In this document: one piece after another, positions 21,518 to 31,032 of the stretch
How positions within the stretch are numbered: position 1 is the first letter of the stretch
Layout: every line of letters starts with the position of its first letter
Assembly (NCBI GenBank): GCA_021527695.1
Contig: JAKFAO010000013.1
Coordinates: 52,971-116,970, forward strand
Direction: 5' to 3'
From: Naematelia aurantialba
Lineage: Eukaryota > Basidiomycota > Tremellomycetes > Tremellales > Naemateliaceae
DNA: 64,000 bases
The notes under the pieces: model-generated
Databases searched by the model: none
What the model was told of the DNA's origin: nothing
What the model saw: only the letters and a program-made list of their open reading frames with translations
Made by a program: the position numbers and the translations under genes

Positions 21518-21735
21518 CCGCCTCACCGGGGGGTCCCCATGGGGACCGAGTTGGAGATTTGCAGGCTCGACCAAGTCAACCCTACCCGATCCTGGTGCTG
21601 CCACCGGCGTCACGGGACCCGACGTCACCACCCTCAGCCCAGGTCGACCCCTTTTCCCAGCCAGTCGTCGGGGCCTGGCCCCCGCTGCGCTCAACTTCTC
21701 CGCCATGGGACACGCCGTCCCTGGCGCATCCCACC

Positions 21736-22107
21736 CCAGTGCGAGTGGTTCTGTCCCCGCTGCGACCCCTCCCAGCGCGAGTGGTTCTGTCCCCGCTGCG
21801 ACCCTTCCCAGCGCGAGTGGTTCTGTCCCCGCTGCGGCCCCTCCCAGCGCGAGTGGTTCTGTCCCCGCTGCGACCCCTCCCAGCGCGAGTGGTTCTGTCC
21901 CCGCTGCGACCCTTCCCAGCGCGAGTGGTCCTGTCCCCGCTGCGACCCTTCCCAGCGCGAGTGGTCCTGTCCCCGCTGCGACCCTTCCCAGCGCGAGTGG
22001 TCCTGTCCCCGCTGCGACCCTTCCCAGCGCGAGTGGTTCTGTCCCCGCTGCGACCCTTCCCAGTGCAAGTGGCCCTGTCCCCGCTGCGACCCCCTCCGGC
22101 GGAGGTG
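21736..22107. repeat. 36-bp minisatellite in Ngaro pol, about ten copies
   Basis: The unit encodes the 12-residue motif PSASGSVPAATP (variants SGP, ATL) in the pol frame. The unit is a multiple of three and leaves all three plus-strand frames open. It forms a Pro/Ala/Ser linker between the N-terminus and the RT core. Confidence 0.9.
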
Positions 22108-24160
22108 ATCCCACCCCCGCCGCGACCCCCGACAGGGGACGTCCCGTTCCTGTCGCGACTTCCTCCGGCGCAGGTGACCTTGGCTATGCCGCGACCCCCG
22201 CCAGTGGCGGACACCTGGCCCCCTTGGCGCCCCCCTTCGTCCCAGAGGCGGCCGCCCCCAGCGCATTCTCACCATCACCACCTCTCCGGGCAATCGACAC
22301 GTCCGAACTCGAGGCATCGGGTCCCACCGGCACACCATGGCAGACGCAACGGCAGGGCGAGACAAGGGAGGCGGGCCTGATGGTGCCGCTTGAACTGCCC
22401 CCCGCCCGACCGAACACGAGACCGAGCGTGCCACCCTGGCGGAGACGACTGCAGGGCTTGGCAAAGAAGGCGGGTCTGATGGTGCCGCCCGAACTGCCTG
22501 CCGCTCGACCGAACACGACCCCAGGAGTGCCCGTATTCTCAGCCCGCTCGCGCCCGGCTGTGCCCTCACCCTTGAAGGCGGAGGTGTGGCGGGACCTCCT
22601 CCGTGATTATCCGGACCCCAGTCTGGCAGAGAATTTGGCTGGGATGATCACGCACGGGGCAGCGATCGGGTACTCAGGCCCCCTGAGGGACACTGGGAGA
22701 CCCTCACACCTAGTGCGGAACCTCCCAATGACCAAGACGGACGAGGCGCACGTCCGGAGCAGCATCGCGGAGAAAGTCCGCTCAGGCAAAGCACAGCGCT
22801 TTGACTCACGGACGTGGAACACCAGGTTCGTCGCCTCCCCGATTGGCACGGTGCCCAAGAACAGTGGCAAGCTGCGCACCATCAACCACTTGTCCTGGCC
22901 CCGCCATGTCCCCCCCACCTCGGTTAACCATGGCATCCCGGGCCCGGCGGTCGCCCTCACGTACGCGGACCTAGACCCGCTCTTCCACACGATCCGCTCC
23001 CTACCGGACATTCAAATGGTTGGCTGGAAAGCGGACTTGGTGAATGCATACTTCCACGTGTCGGTCTCCGAGGACGATGCCCCGCTGCTGGGATACCATT
23101 TCGACGGCGTCGACTATGTCGACTGCACCCTAAACTTCGGGGGGAAATCGTCCCCTTTCATCTTCAACATGTTTGCCGAAGCCTTGCACTGGATCCTGGG
23201 ATCCTTCGGCCTTAGTGTGACGCACTACCTGGACGATTCGTTCGGGGCCACAACCCCCGATAAAGGCCAGGCTGTCATCGACTTTTTCAGGGCCGTGTGC
23301 GGCGAGCTGGGCCTGGAAGTCTCTCGCGAGAAAACCGCCCAGGGTCCCGTCTTGGAAATCCTGGGCGTCCAGGTCGACTTTGTCAACCGGCGGGCATGGA
23401 TCACACCCAGTCGGACTAACCGAATCCGCCAACAGCTGCGGGCAGTGGCCACCTCGGCCACGATCTCCTTTGGGGAGGTGCAGCGCCTGGCCGGCATTCT
23501 GGTCTTCGTTTCACGGGTTTGCCCCGCAGGGAGGGCGTTCCTTCGCGGGCTCTATGCTTTCCTGGCCGCCTGCCACTCGGCGCCGTATGAGAGGAGGTAT
23601 GCCGTTACGACGCAGGTGCGGGAAGACTCGATATGGTGGCTCGGCATCTTGGAGTCGTGGAACGGAGTCGCACTGCTCAGCCAGCCGATCGGATCGGTGG
23701 AGGTCTGGACCGATGCCGCCACCAGCAAAGGTATCGGTGGACATCTTGGGCCCCAGACGGGGGTCATAAAGGCTTTTGCAGAACCGGCGGCCGGCGAAAC
23801 GAATATCATGGCGCTGGAGGCGTTGGCACTCTTGCGCGCCCTGCAGCGGTGGGGCACGGAGCTGGGGAGGCACAGGATCATGTGCCACGTCGACAATACG
23901 GTCCTCTTTGCCGCGATTCGGTCGGGGAGCTGCCGGCACGAGGCGACACAGGCCATCATCCGTGGGATCTTTGCGGTCGCCCTACAACATGACCTGTCGC
24001 TCACCAGTGTCTGGATAAGAAGCGAGCAGAACGTGATAGCTGACGCTTTGTCCCGCCACGATTTCGATTTCCTCCGCATACACCACCCCGACGTACTCGC
24101 GGTAACCGACATCACGCGCCTCCCCCCCTCCGAACCCCTTCACCCCCCCTGCATCCCTGA

Positions 24161-25291
24161 ACACCGGTACCCTGCCATCCAATCGCGATAGCGAAGGGGC
24201 CACGGCTGAGGCCCCCGCCAGCGGGGTGGAGGGCTCGCGCGGGAGGTGATTCTGTGGAGGCCCAGTATCTGTGGTACGGCTTAGGCAACTCGACGCGCAT
24301 TTCGTACGATGCCACGGTCAGGTCGTACATTGCATTTGCTCGCCTGCAGGGCTGGCGGGCCCCCTTCTTCCCCGCCACTTCACGGTGCGTGTCTATATGG
24401 ATCGCTTACGAGGCACGGCACGTCATCAATAGCGGGGGCAAGCTCCACGACAAGACGCTGTCCAGGAAGGTGACAGCGCTGGCATCCCACCACACCGACC
24501 TTGGCCTGGGCACTGCACAGTTCCAGACGGCCCGTGTCCAGCGGGTGATTTATGGGGCTGGCCGCCTGCATGGCATCCACAGGAAGCCGCAGCCAAAGCC
24601 CATCACCCTCCCGGTCCTGAGGCGCATCGTGCAGGTGATCAGAGACCACCCTATCCTGTATGGCGGTCACGTCACGGCGCTAGCGCTGGTGGCGGCATTC
24701 ACACTGGCGTTCGCTTGCTTCATGCGAATGGACGAACTCACTTACGAAGAGTTCGACCCCCGGTTCCACCTGTCGCGGAACTCGGTGCAGATCCAACGCC
24801 AAGGCGAAGCGTCGTTGATCACCTTCCCGTCATCGAAGGGCGACCAGAGGCGAGAAGGGGTCACCGTCATCATCCCTCGTGGCCCTAGGGACATCTGCCC
24901 GGTACGCGCCTTGCGGTTGTGGAAGCTCGCAACTTTCTCACGGCCGGAGACGGCTCCCCTGTTCTCCATCCAGGGGAGACCTTTTCAGAGGAGGAGGGTC
25001 CTGGAGTTTTTGGAAAAGGCGTTGCGGCACGCGGGCTATCGTGCGGAGGAGTTCTCAGGACACTCGTTCAGGAGAGGGGCGGCGACTTGGGCTGGCGCCA
25101 TCGATCTACCACCTGCCGAGATCAAGACCTTAGGCCGATGGAAGAGTGACGCCTTCCGCCTGTATGTGGACGCGGGGCCGGCGTCGCATATGCGGGCAGG
25201 CGAGAGGTTCATGTTCGCCTCCGAGGCTCAGGCTACATTGGACGCGGATGGCCTTCCTCAACCGGGTCGCGTGTGGCGACCTGCCCTGTGA
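24161..25291 (+). CDS. Ngaro tyrosine recombinase
   Basis: The frame is open from 24161 (after TGA 24158-24160) to the stop at 25289-25291. Catalytic residues are visible: Arg in ACFMRMDELTYEEF, HSFRR in FSGHSFRRGAATWAG (His-x-x-Arg) and the Tyr in GRWKSDAFRLYVDAG. The enzyme would integrate circular element DNA by strand exchange. No ATG occurs before the first catalytic Arg. The frame overlaps the end of pol (24161-24191) in the -1 relation, so it is probably made by frameshift or splicing; a GTAACC donor at 24102 and an acceptor before 24260 would also join the frames. Otherwise intact. Confidence 0.8.
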   Translation, partial: TPVPCHPIAIAKGPRLRPPPAGWRARAGGDSVEAQYLWYGLGNSTRISYDATVRSYIAFARLQGWRAPFFPATSRCVSIWIAYEARHVINSGGKLHDKTLSRKVTALASHHTDLGLGTAQFQTARVQRVIYGAGRLHGIHRKPQPKPITLPVLRRIVQVIRDHPILYGGHVTALALVAAFTLAFACFMRMDELTYEEFDPRFHLSRNSVQIQRQGEASLITFPSSKGDQRREGVTVIIPRGPRDICPVRALRLWKLATFSRPETAPLFSIQGRPFQRRRVLEFLEKALRHAGYRAEEFSGHSFRRGAATWAGAIDLPPAEIKTLGRWKSDAFRLYVDAGPASHMRAGERFMFASEAQATLDADGLPQPGRVWRPAL

Positions 25292-25391
25292 CCTTGGACA
25301 ATTGGTTTGGGCCTGCTTCCCGACACCCAAGATGTTTCACGATCTCGGGTGCCTCTCGCTTCCTTCTCCCTTCCCCCCCCCTTCTTTGGGA

Positions 25392-25455
25392 GGAAGCAGG
25401 CCCTGTGCATGCAGCCCCTCACGCCCACAGCCTCGGACAACACGCAAGACGGTGC
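25392..25455. repeat. Ngaro repeat B1 (64 bp)
   Basis: Matches B2 at 25722-25785. It abuts A2, overlapping it by TGC, so B1A2 copies the junction expected in the circular intermediate. Confidence 0.85.
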
Positions 25456-25570
25456 TTGGCGAGTCACGTGACAACGGACTGAAGGCAACGGACGGCGGGT
25501 TGAAGGATCCCTCAACCCGACATCCATCTCCCGCCAAGCAAGGATCGCCAGCATTGTTGCTCCAGCGTCT
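25453..25570. repeat. Ngaro repeat A2 (118 bp)
   Basis: Second copy of A1, with the E-box at 25465-25470. A 151-bp non-repeated stretch separates it from B2. Confidence 0.85.
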
Positions 25571-25721
25571 CCCACCCACCCACTCCTCTTCTCTCTGTCC
25601 TTTCTTTCCCTTTTCTGTCGCTAGGGGCGGCAGGGTTTTCCCATGCGGTTTTTCATCCCGCTGCCTTTGTAGTTTCTCAGGTTTCCCTAGATAAGATAGG
25701 ATGGTCTGCCCGGGCCCGCCC

Positions 25722-25785
25722 GGAAGCAGGCCCTGTGCATGCAGCCCCTCACGCCCACAGCCTCGGACAACACGCAAGACGGTGC
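25722..25785. repeat. Ngaro repeat B2 (64 bp), right end of the element
   Basis: Copy of B1 ending in GGTGC; flanking unique DNA starts at 25786. Confidence 0.8.
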
Positions 25786-26293
25786 CGAAGCTTCCGTGAG
25801 CAAAGGAATGGTCAGTGTTGCGTGACATCTGCCTGCCAGTCGGGAGCTGGATCCGACACCTCTTTCCTCCATTCGTAGACCGTCCGAAAGCAAGTCCACA
25901 ATACAAATCGCAAGAGCATTATACAAATCGGATTCTACAAATGCCGGGCTCTCTCAACGTTCAGGGGTTCGGCCGAATCGACCCGGTGAAACAGAAACCC
26001 CTTGAATTCCAGCTTGAGCGGCTCGGATCGTCCGGCGTGCCTCAGAGCGGTGCCTGCTACAAGCGTGCGGGGCTCCGAGTGTCGCCTGACCTCCGAGAGG
26101 TTTTTTTTCTTTTTCCTCCGCCGTTTCTTTGTTATTCCAGACGTGATTTGACATTATTTGTAGTTTAGAGTATATAGTGTACAGACGACGACTCGACAAC
26201 TCTGTTCTCACCTCATCCTGTATATCACGAACTCCTGTCTGTTCATCACGATCTGCCGCCCGTGGATCCATCACGGCGTGTGGGTGATCATCA
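25786..26293 (+). promoter_or_regulatory. Upstream region of the DUF1275 gene
   Basis: No gene is seen. A T/C-rich stretch lies at about 26100-26135 and ATATAGTG near 26171; these could be the promoter and leader of the next gene. Confidence 0.3.
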
Positions 26294-27229
26294 ATGCCGC
26301 AATCGCAGTTGGGCCATCCAGCAGCCGTGTTCGATGACGAGCTGCCGGATGAGGAGCTCAAGAAAAAGTCTTGGCGGGTGTATCTCGCGCAAGAGATCGA
26401 TCCCACCTGGACCGACCTGGTGCTCCTGGCAGGATGCTTCACCACTGGATTGTTGGACTCGGCCGTGTTCAACGTCTGGAGATGCTTCGTGTCCATGCAG
26501 ACAGGTATGTGGAGGATCTCTACCGAGCCCAAAAGACACTGGCTGACATTGCGTTTCCTTTCTTCTTTCCTCTTGTCCCATCTTATTAAACGCTCGGTGG
26601 TGATCCCTGACCCCGCGACAACAGGCAATTCGGTGTATGTGGGGCTCGGCCTCTCTGCTCAGCCCGCTGCTGAGCCATACCGATATATGAAGTCCGGCAC
26701 TTCGATTCTCGCATTCATGGTCGGGTCATACATATTTTCTCGACTCATGCGTTATTTCGACCCCCTGCGCCGCTCGACCCTCTTCCTCGCCTCGCTAGTC
26801 CAGACCTTGTTTTGTATCGTGTCTGCACTGCTGGTTGTCTTCGCGGCTGTTCCGCCAGACGCCGGTGACCGTCTACCCAACGACAGGATCGTGCTTCTGC
26901 CTCTCGCGTTGCTATCCTTCCAGGCGGGTGGCCAGTGCGTGTTGTCAAGGGTCCTGGGTTATGGCGAGCTACCGACCGTCGTCCTGACGTCTGCGTACTG
27001 CGATCTGGCAATGGACGAAAAGGTGTTCCACGGGTTCAAGGGGAACAGCAAGCGCAATCGCCGGATAGGCAGCGTAGCCATGCTGATTCTCGGAGCTGGG
27101 TTGGGCGGGTTCATGACGAAAGAGAGAGGCCTCGGGATCGCGCTATGGACAGTCACGGCTCTCAAGGCTGCCATAGCCGCCGTGTGGCTCCTCTGGCGTG
27201 CCGAAGGAGGCCATCTTAGACTGCAATGA
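26294..27229 (+). CDS. DUF1275 (YoaK-like) membrane protein
   Basis: Exon 1 is 26294-26514 and exon 2 26635-27229; the 120-nt intron (GTATGT ... ACAG) is a multiple of three and has no stop, so an unspliced longer form is possible. The start of the domain, DLVLLAGCFTTGLLDSAVF followed by SMQTGNSVYVGLGL, is the hallmark of the DUF1275 family, which has about six membrane helices. Further helices lie at YIFSRLM, LFLASLVQTLFCIVSALLVVF and ALWTVTALKAAIAAVWLLW. The family is common in fungi and bacteria; transport of a small compound is suspected but unproven. Confidence 0.8.
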   Translation: MPQSQLGHPAAVFDDELPDEELKKKSWRVYLAQEIDPTWTDLVLLAGCFTTGLLDSAVFNVWRCFVSMQTGMWRISTEPKRHWLTLRFLSSFLLSHLIKRSVVIPDPATTGNSVYVGLGLSAQPAAEPYRYMKSGTSILAFMVGSYIFSRLMRYFDPLRRSTLFLASLVQTLFCIVSALLVVFAAVPPDAGDRLPNDRIVLLPLALLSFQAGGQCVLSRVLGYGELPTVVLTSAYCDLAMDEKVFHGFKGNSKRNRRIGSVAMLILGAGLGGFMTKERGLGIALWTVTALKAAIAAVWLLWRAEGGHLRLQ

Positions 27230-27721
27230 GCAGGAATAGACCTCGATAGAGTGTAGACTATTCGGCTAATTTATCATACTGTAGCCCCATAGCAAGTCCA
27301 GTGCAACACCTAGTCTCGGTACAGCTGGTGACCTAGTCGCAGTACCGCTGGTCCGGCTAGATGGCGCTGCTGCATGTCGAGGTCTGCCTTTGGGGCCCAC
27401 TGCGTGCCCGTTGTAATGCTTGACACTGCCTATCCCGGCAACCAGGCGAAGTCACACAACCACTGGAGCCGGATATCTCCGGCTGATCCTCCGAGCGTTG
27501 ACGTCTCGTATAGCGCTGCATGTCAAGGCTTGGTGTTGCTTAGACATGAGGCAGATGCCAGACAAGCTCGGAAACACAGAGTGGCTGTGTGGCCTACCAC
27601 AGGGTCGAGGCCAGTCCTTTCTCAGATGTAGAGTTGCCTAAGAGCACGAACAAAAGAGACGCGTGTAGTCCAAGAGTGCGAGACAAGCATATATAACACA
27701 CATTAACACATAACATCACTA
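27230..27721. other. Intergenic region, no gene seen
   Basis: Between convergent genes. Short ORFs here have no family features. The stretch near 27650-27720 is A/T-richer and may hold the 3' end of the transporter mRNA. Confidence 0.4.
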
Positions 27722-29889
27722 CTACACATGTTCGGTCTGGACACTACTGTTACCCTCTACGCTCTTTCTGCCACTGCCATGCTCAATCATGGAAATCTCG
27801 TGAATGACCTTGTCGGTGCCGTGCTCGTGTTTCTTGTTGGCGAGCATGGCGGACGAATCGAACTTTCGGAAGTGGAGCGTCGGCACACGAGCCTCGAACA
27901 TGTAGTCGAGCTCCTCGAGCGAACGCCCTTTGAGCTCGGGCAGGAAAAAGTAGACAAACACGCCCGAGACGACTGAGAATCCCATCCAGAGGAATGCGAT
28001 TTTGCCGCCGAGGTTGCCGTACTCTGCATTTTGGACTGCGTATCGTCAGCATGTTTCATCCGAGTATCCTTCAGGAAAGATGCCAGAGTCGAGGTGATGG
28101 CACGGGAATCAGAAGATCATGAGAGTCCGCAGGCACTCACTGTATGGAACGATGAAGCCGACGGCCAAGCCGACACCAAAGCCGGACCAGCTGGCCAGAG
28201 CGAGGGTCTTCTCTCGTAAGGGGTTTGACGAAATCTCAGCTGCCACGGTCCACGGGATTATAGACCAGGTGATGGCAAACACGGCCACCCAGAGGAAGAG
28301 CGAGACGACGAGGAAATTTGCCATGCCACCGGTGGGGGTCGAGTACCTGGTGGTGATGGCTCCGATAACTGCCATCCAAACGGCGCACGAGAGCGAACCA
28401 GCGAGAAGCACTGTAGCGTGGTCAGCATGAGAGCAGTTCCGGTGAGTACAGGAGGGGCACGTACAGACTCGTCGACCGAACTTGTCGGGGAAGTAAAAGG
28501 CTCCGAGGGAGCAAAAGAAGAGCACGCAGTAGAGAACCAACACGATGGTGTAGGTGTTATCGATACCGAGGTCCTCGAGGGTGATGAGAATATAATTAGA
28601 GATGAACGAGACACCCTGGGCCTGCCTATAGTTCTTGGTCAGCGGACGAACATACACAAGTCGGGAGCGGTCAAGGCAGCTGGAACATGAGAGACAAAAC
28701 TCACTGAAGACACTGCAGACCGATGGCGACGAGGGTTCGTCGGAGGTTTGCGCCACGGAAGAGCTCTATGAAGCCGACGCCGTCGTGGAGCTTCCGCATC
28801 TCTTCGTAAGCAGAGCGGATCTCCTCGACCTCGACGTAGATTTGCGCATCGTCCTGGTCGGACTTGTACTTGCGGAGGGAGCGAATCACCGTGACCGCCT
28901 CGTCCAGTCGACCCTTGGAGACAAGCCATCGTGGGGACTCGGGGATGAGGGGTAGAGTCAGGAGAATCGCAGCAGGCAGGATAAATTGTAGGCAGATCGG
29001 GAGCAGCCAGTTGATGATCGTCGTCTTGGTCACCACTCCATACACCGTACCAGCGGCCAAGACGTATCCGATGTTCTGTAACGTATCAGAAAACAGGCCA
29101 GATGTCACGTTGTAGCGCCTCGCCCGTGACTTACCTGGATGACGTTGTAATTGGACATGAGGGTTCCACGCAAGCTAGCTGGGGCACATTCCGAGAGATA
29201 GACACCGACGACCGCAGATGCGATACCGACTGAGATGTTGAGTATGATTTTGCCGACGATGAGCACCCAGTACTGGCGACCGATGGTCGAGAGGGCCTGG
29301 ATGAGCGCGCCGATAAGACCGACAATGGCGAGCAGGCCAAACGACTTTTTGCGGCCGTAGGTCTCGTTGAACCATGGTGCGATCTGTGAACTGTTAGTTC
29401 GTGGCCCAAACCTGGGACGTGGTGTAGGGTAAGAAGGAGAGGCAGAGGGACGACAGGCTGCAGAGGCCTTTGGACACCCACCATACATCCAATCATGATT
29501 CCGGCCGTGCCAAGTCCAGTTCCGGCACTCTGCTCGGACGCAGACAACGTGTACGAGGTAACGCCTGTCGTGGCATCGACACTGGGGGTGCGGCCATATT
29601 GGTCGTTAAAGTACGGCGCACCCTGATCGTTCGTTAGCTGTTACCCAAATGTCGTGGATTCAGCAAAACTCACGAGGATAAAGCCCCACCATCCGTTGTC
29701 GTAACCAAAGGAAAGAGCTCCGAGCGATCCGATAAAAGAGACGAGCGCCAACCGAGGGGTCTACATATGACGATCAGCTAGGCTGCTCACCCCGGCTAGT
29801 CAGTCCCAAGTCCCAAGCCCCCGCCCGCCGAGGGGGGCTTGCAACCAGTACGGAGACTGATGACTCACCAAATCATCGTAGATACCCAT
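27722..29889 (-). CDS. MFS sugar porter (hexose or oligosaccharide transporter)
   Basis: The ATG at 29889 opens MGIYDDL, then a GTGAGT intron, then TPRLALVSFIGSLGALSFGYDNGWWG (helix 1). Family marks in order: APWFNETYGRKKSF (loop 2-3), GVYLSECAPASLRG, PESPRWLVSKGR (central loop), FPDKFGRR and PELKGRSLEELDYMFEARVP after helix 12. Twelve helices are expected. Several short introns split it. Sugar porters of this subfamily take up hexoses, disaccharides or related sugars by proton symport at the plasma membrane; the substrate is not readable. The tail after PELKGRSLEELDYMF is hydrophilic and ends at 27722. Confidence 0.88.
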
Positions 29890-31032
29890 CGTTGGCTCGC
29901 GATCCAATGTCTTGTTTTGTCCAGTGGATAGAGATTATAGTGTACTGTGTGGGGAAGAACTTGCGCCCCCGCGGGCGCCTCCTTATATGTGTCTGTTGCT
30001 ATACAATGGGACAGATGGCCCCCGCCCCCGTCCCGGCTCCCCGGAGAATGGAGGTATTGATCTCCCAGACTGCCCGCATGGAGCTCTCGTCGGCCTCAAC
30101 AACGTCCCGGTGTGAGCGGCTATACACCCAAGGGTCGCCTGTGCTGACCTTTGCGGTAGAAGGATGACAGCGAGCAGCAAAGCAGCGCACAAGGAGTAGC
30201 GGAAAAACTCTTTCGTAAGGATGCTGGGACTCTGAGACATTTTCTTGAATTCCGGCACGGTGGGAAGCGATTGACGTAGGCACCGCAGATCACCGATAAA
30301 CCCGGCGGGTCCCTGCTTGACAGCTCTCTGGAAGACTCCAAACATGCGCTCTGGCCTGGCACCCAGCCCCTGTTGTGGTCACACTGGACTCTCACATGTC
30401 TCCCCTCACAAGGGTCAAGGAACTTCCCCCGGAGAGACTCCAATGTCGCGGTCTCGGGGGCCAACAGGGGGCCAACGGAAAAACTATCGCGGTTTATCCG
30501 AAGCTGCGCACGGGTCTTCAACACCCGTTTGCTGCTGCTGCCGGATCCCACGAGGTATCTAAATACGGCAGAGTACATATGCCGCTCTGTGGCAGTCCAC
30601 AGCCGGCGGCGAGTATCCACGGCCAAAAGTTCTTGATCGGTCGAATGGTCAGTCAAGGTCTCTTGCCCGGCGGGAAGGACCATCGGTAGAATGACACGAA
30701 ACGCCAACCGCCTAGAAAATTAGAGCCGGCAGGCGTCCCCGACCGCTGCCGCGGGAGCATGTTGGCATTGCCGGAGTTGTAACAGAGTACTGTTTCTAAC
30801 TTGCCGGATATCACAGCTTCTTGTGCGGCATTTAGGTCCGGAGGTCGCTTTGTCAGTTTCGTGCTGCCGGCCGAGAAGTCGTCCTAGGTCATGCTTGGTA
30901 CCACTAGACGTTTTCAAAAGCTTGGTATCACTAGACGTTTCTAAACTACAAACCGCCTGGTGGCCGACTTCTGATCCATGTATATCGATACAGCAATTTG
31001 CTAGGAAGAGAATTTACTCCGATCGGCAGTCA
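29890..31032. other. Intergenic region between two sugar porter genes
   Basis: Upstream of the porter at 29889 and downstream of the one ending at 31033. Short ORFs on both strands are not convincing. It contains an imperfect tandem pair (30893-30943). Confidence 0.4.
30893..30943. repeat. Imperfect tandem repeat, about 26 bp twice
   Basis: GCTTGGTACCACTAGACG recurs as GCTTGGTATCACTAGACG. Confidence 0.7.

Larger units (their letters stand above)
13602..24191 (+). pseudogene. Ngaro reverse transcriptase/RNase H, split by a Ty3 element
   Basis: Reading 13602-13687 and then 21518-24191 (one GCCTC copy removed) gives 2,760 bases, 919 residues, without a stop. The first ATG codes MVDVSNASNP. The N-terminal third holds a 36-bp tandem repeat. 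The RT core follows: WKADLVNAYFHVSV, LNFGGKSSPFIFNMF and the catalytic YLDD in THYLDDSFG. RNase H-like residues come next: EVWTDAATSKGIGGHLG, MALEALALLRAL, the Asp in CHVDNTVL and NVIADALSRHDF. The DIRS/Ngaro RT type fits the tyrosine recombinase downstream. In this copy the nested retrotransposon blocks the protein; the right part is open from within the LTR. Confidence 0.8.
12148..25785 (+). mobile_element. Ngaro-type tyrosine-recombinase retrotransposon, interrupted by a Ty3 element
   Basis: The element has split direct repeats: A1 at 12148-12265 recurs as A2 at 25453-25570, and B1 at 25392-25455 recurs as B2 at 25722-25785, giving the order A1 - genes - B1A2 - B2. B1 and A2 overlap by TGC, the same three bases found at the A1 start and the B2 end. 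Genes in order are Gag (12309-13451), RT/RNase H (13602-24191, split by the Ty3 insertion) and tyrosine recombinase (24161-25291). No LTRs, integrase or protease are present, as expected for Ngaro/DIRS elements, which integrate as circles through the recombinase. Without the nested element it is about 5.8 kb. Confidence 0.85.

Noticed and set aside
21470..22108. Apparent zinc-finger array (CPRCDPSQREWF repeats) in an alternative frame
   Set aside because: It is the 36-bp minisatellite of Ngaro pol read out of frame; the frame outside the repeat has no domain.
24102..24259. Classic -1 slippery heptamer between Ngaro RT and recombinase
   Set aside because: None found in the 31-base overlap; the mechanism is left open between splicing and other recoding.
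30120..30707. Minus-strand ORF between the two sugar porters
   Set aside because: No family features, no ATG-near promoter signal and biased composition; treated as chance.
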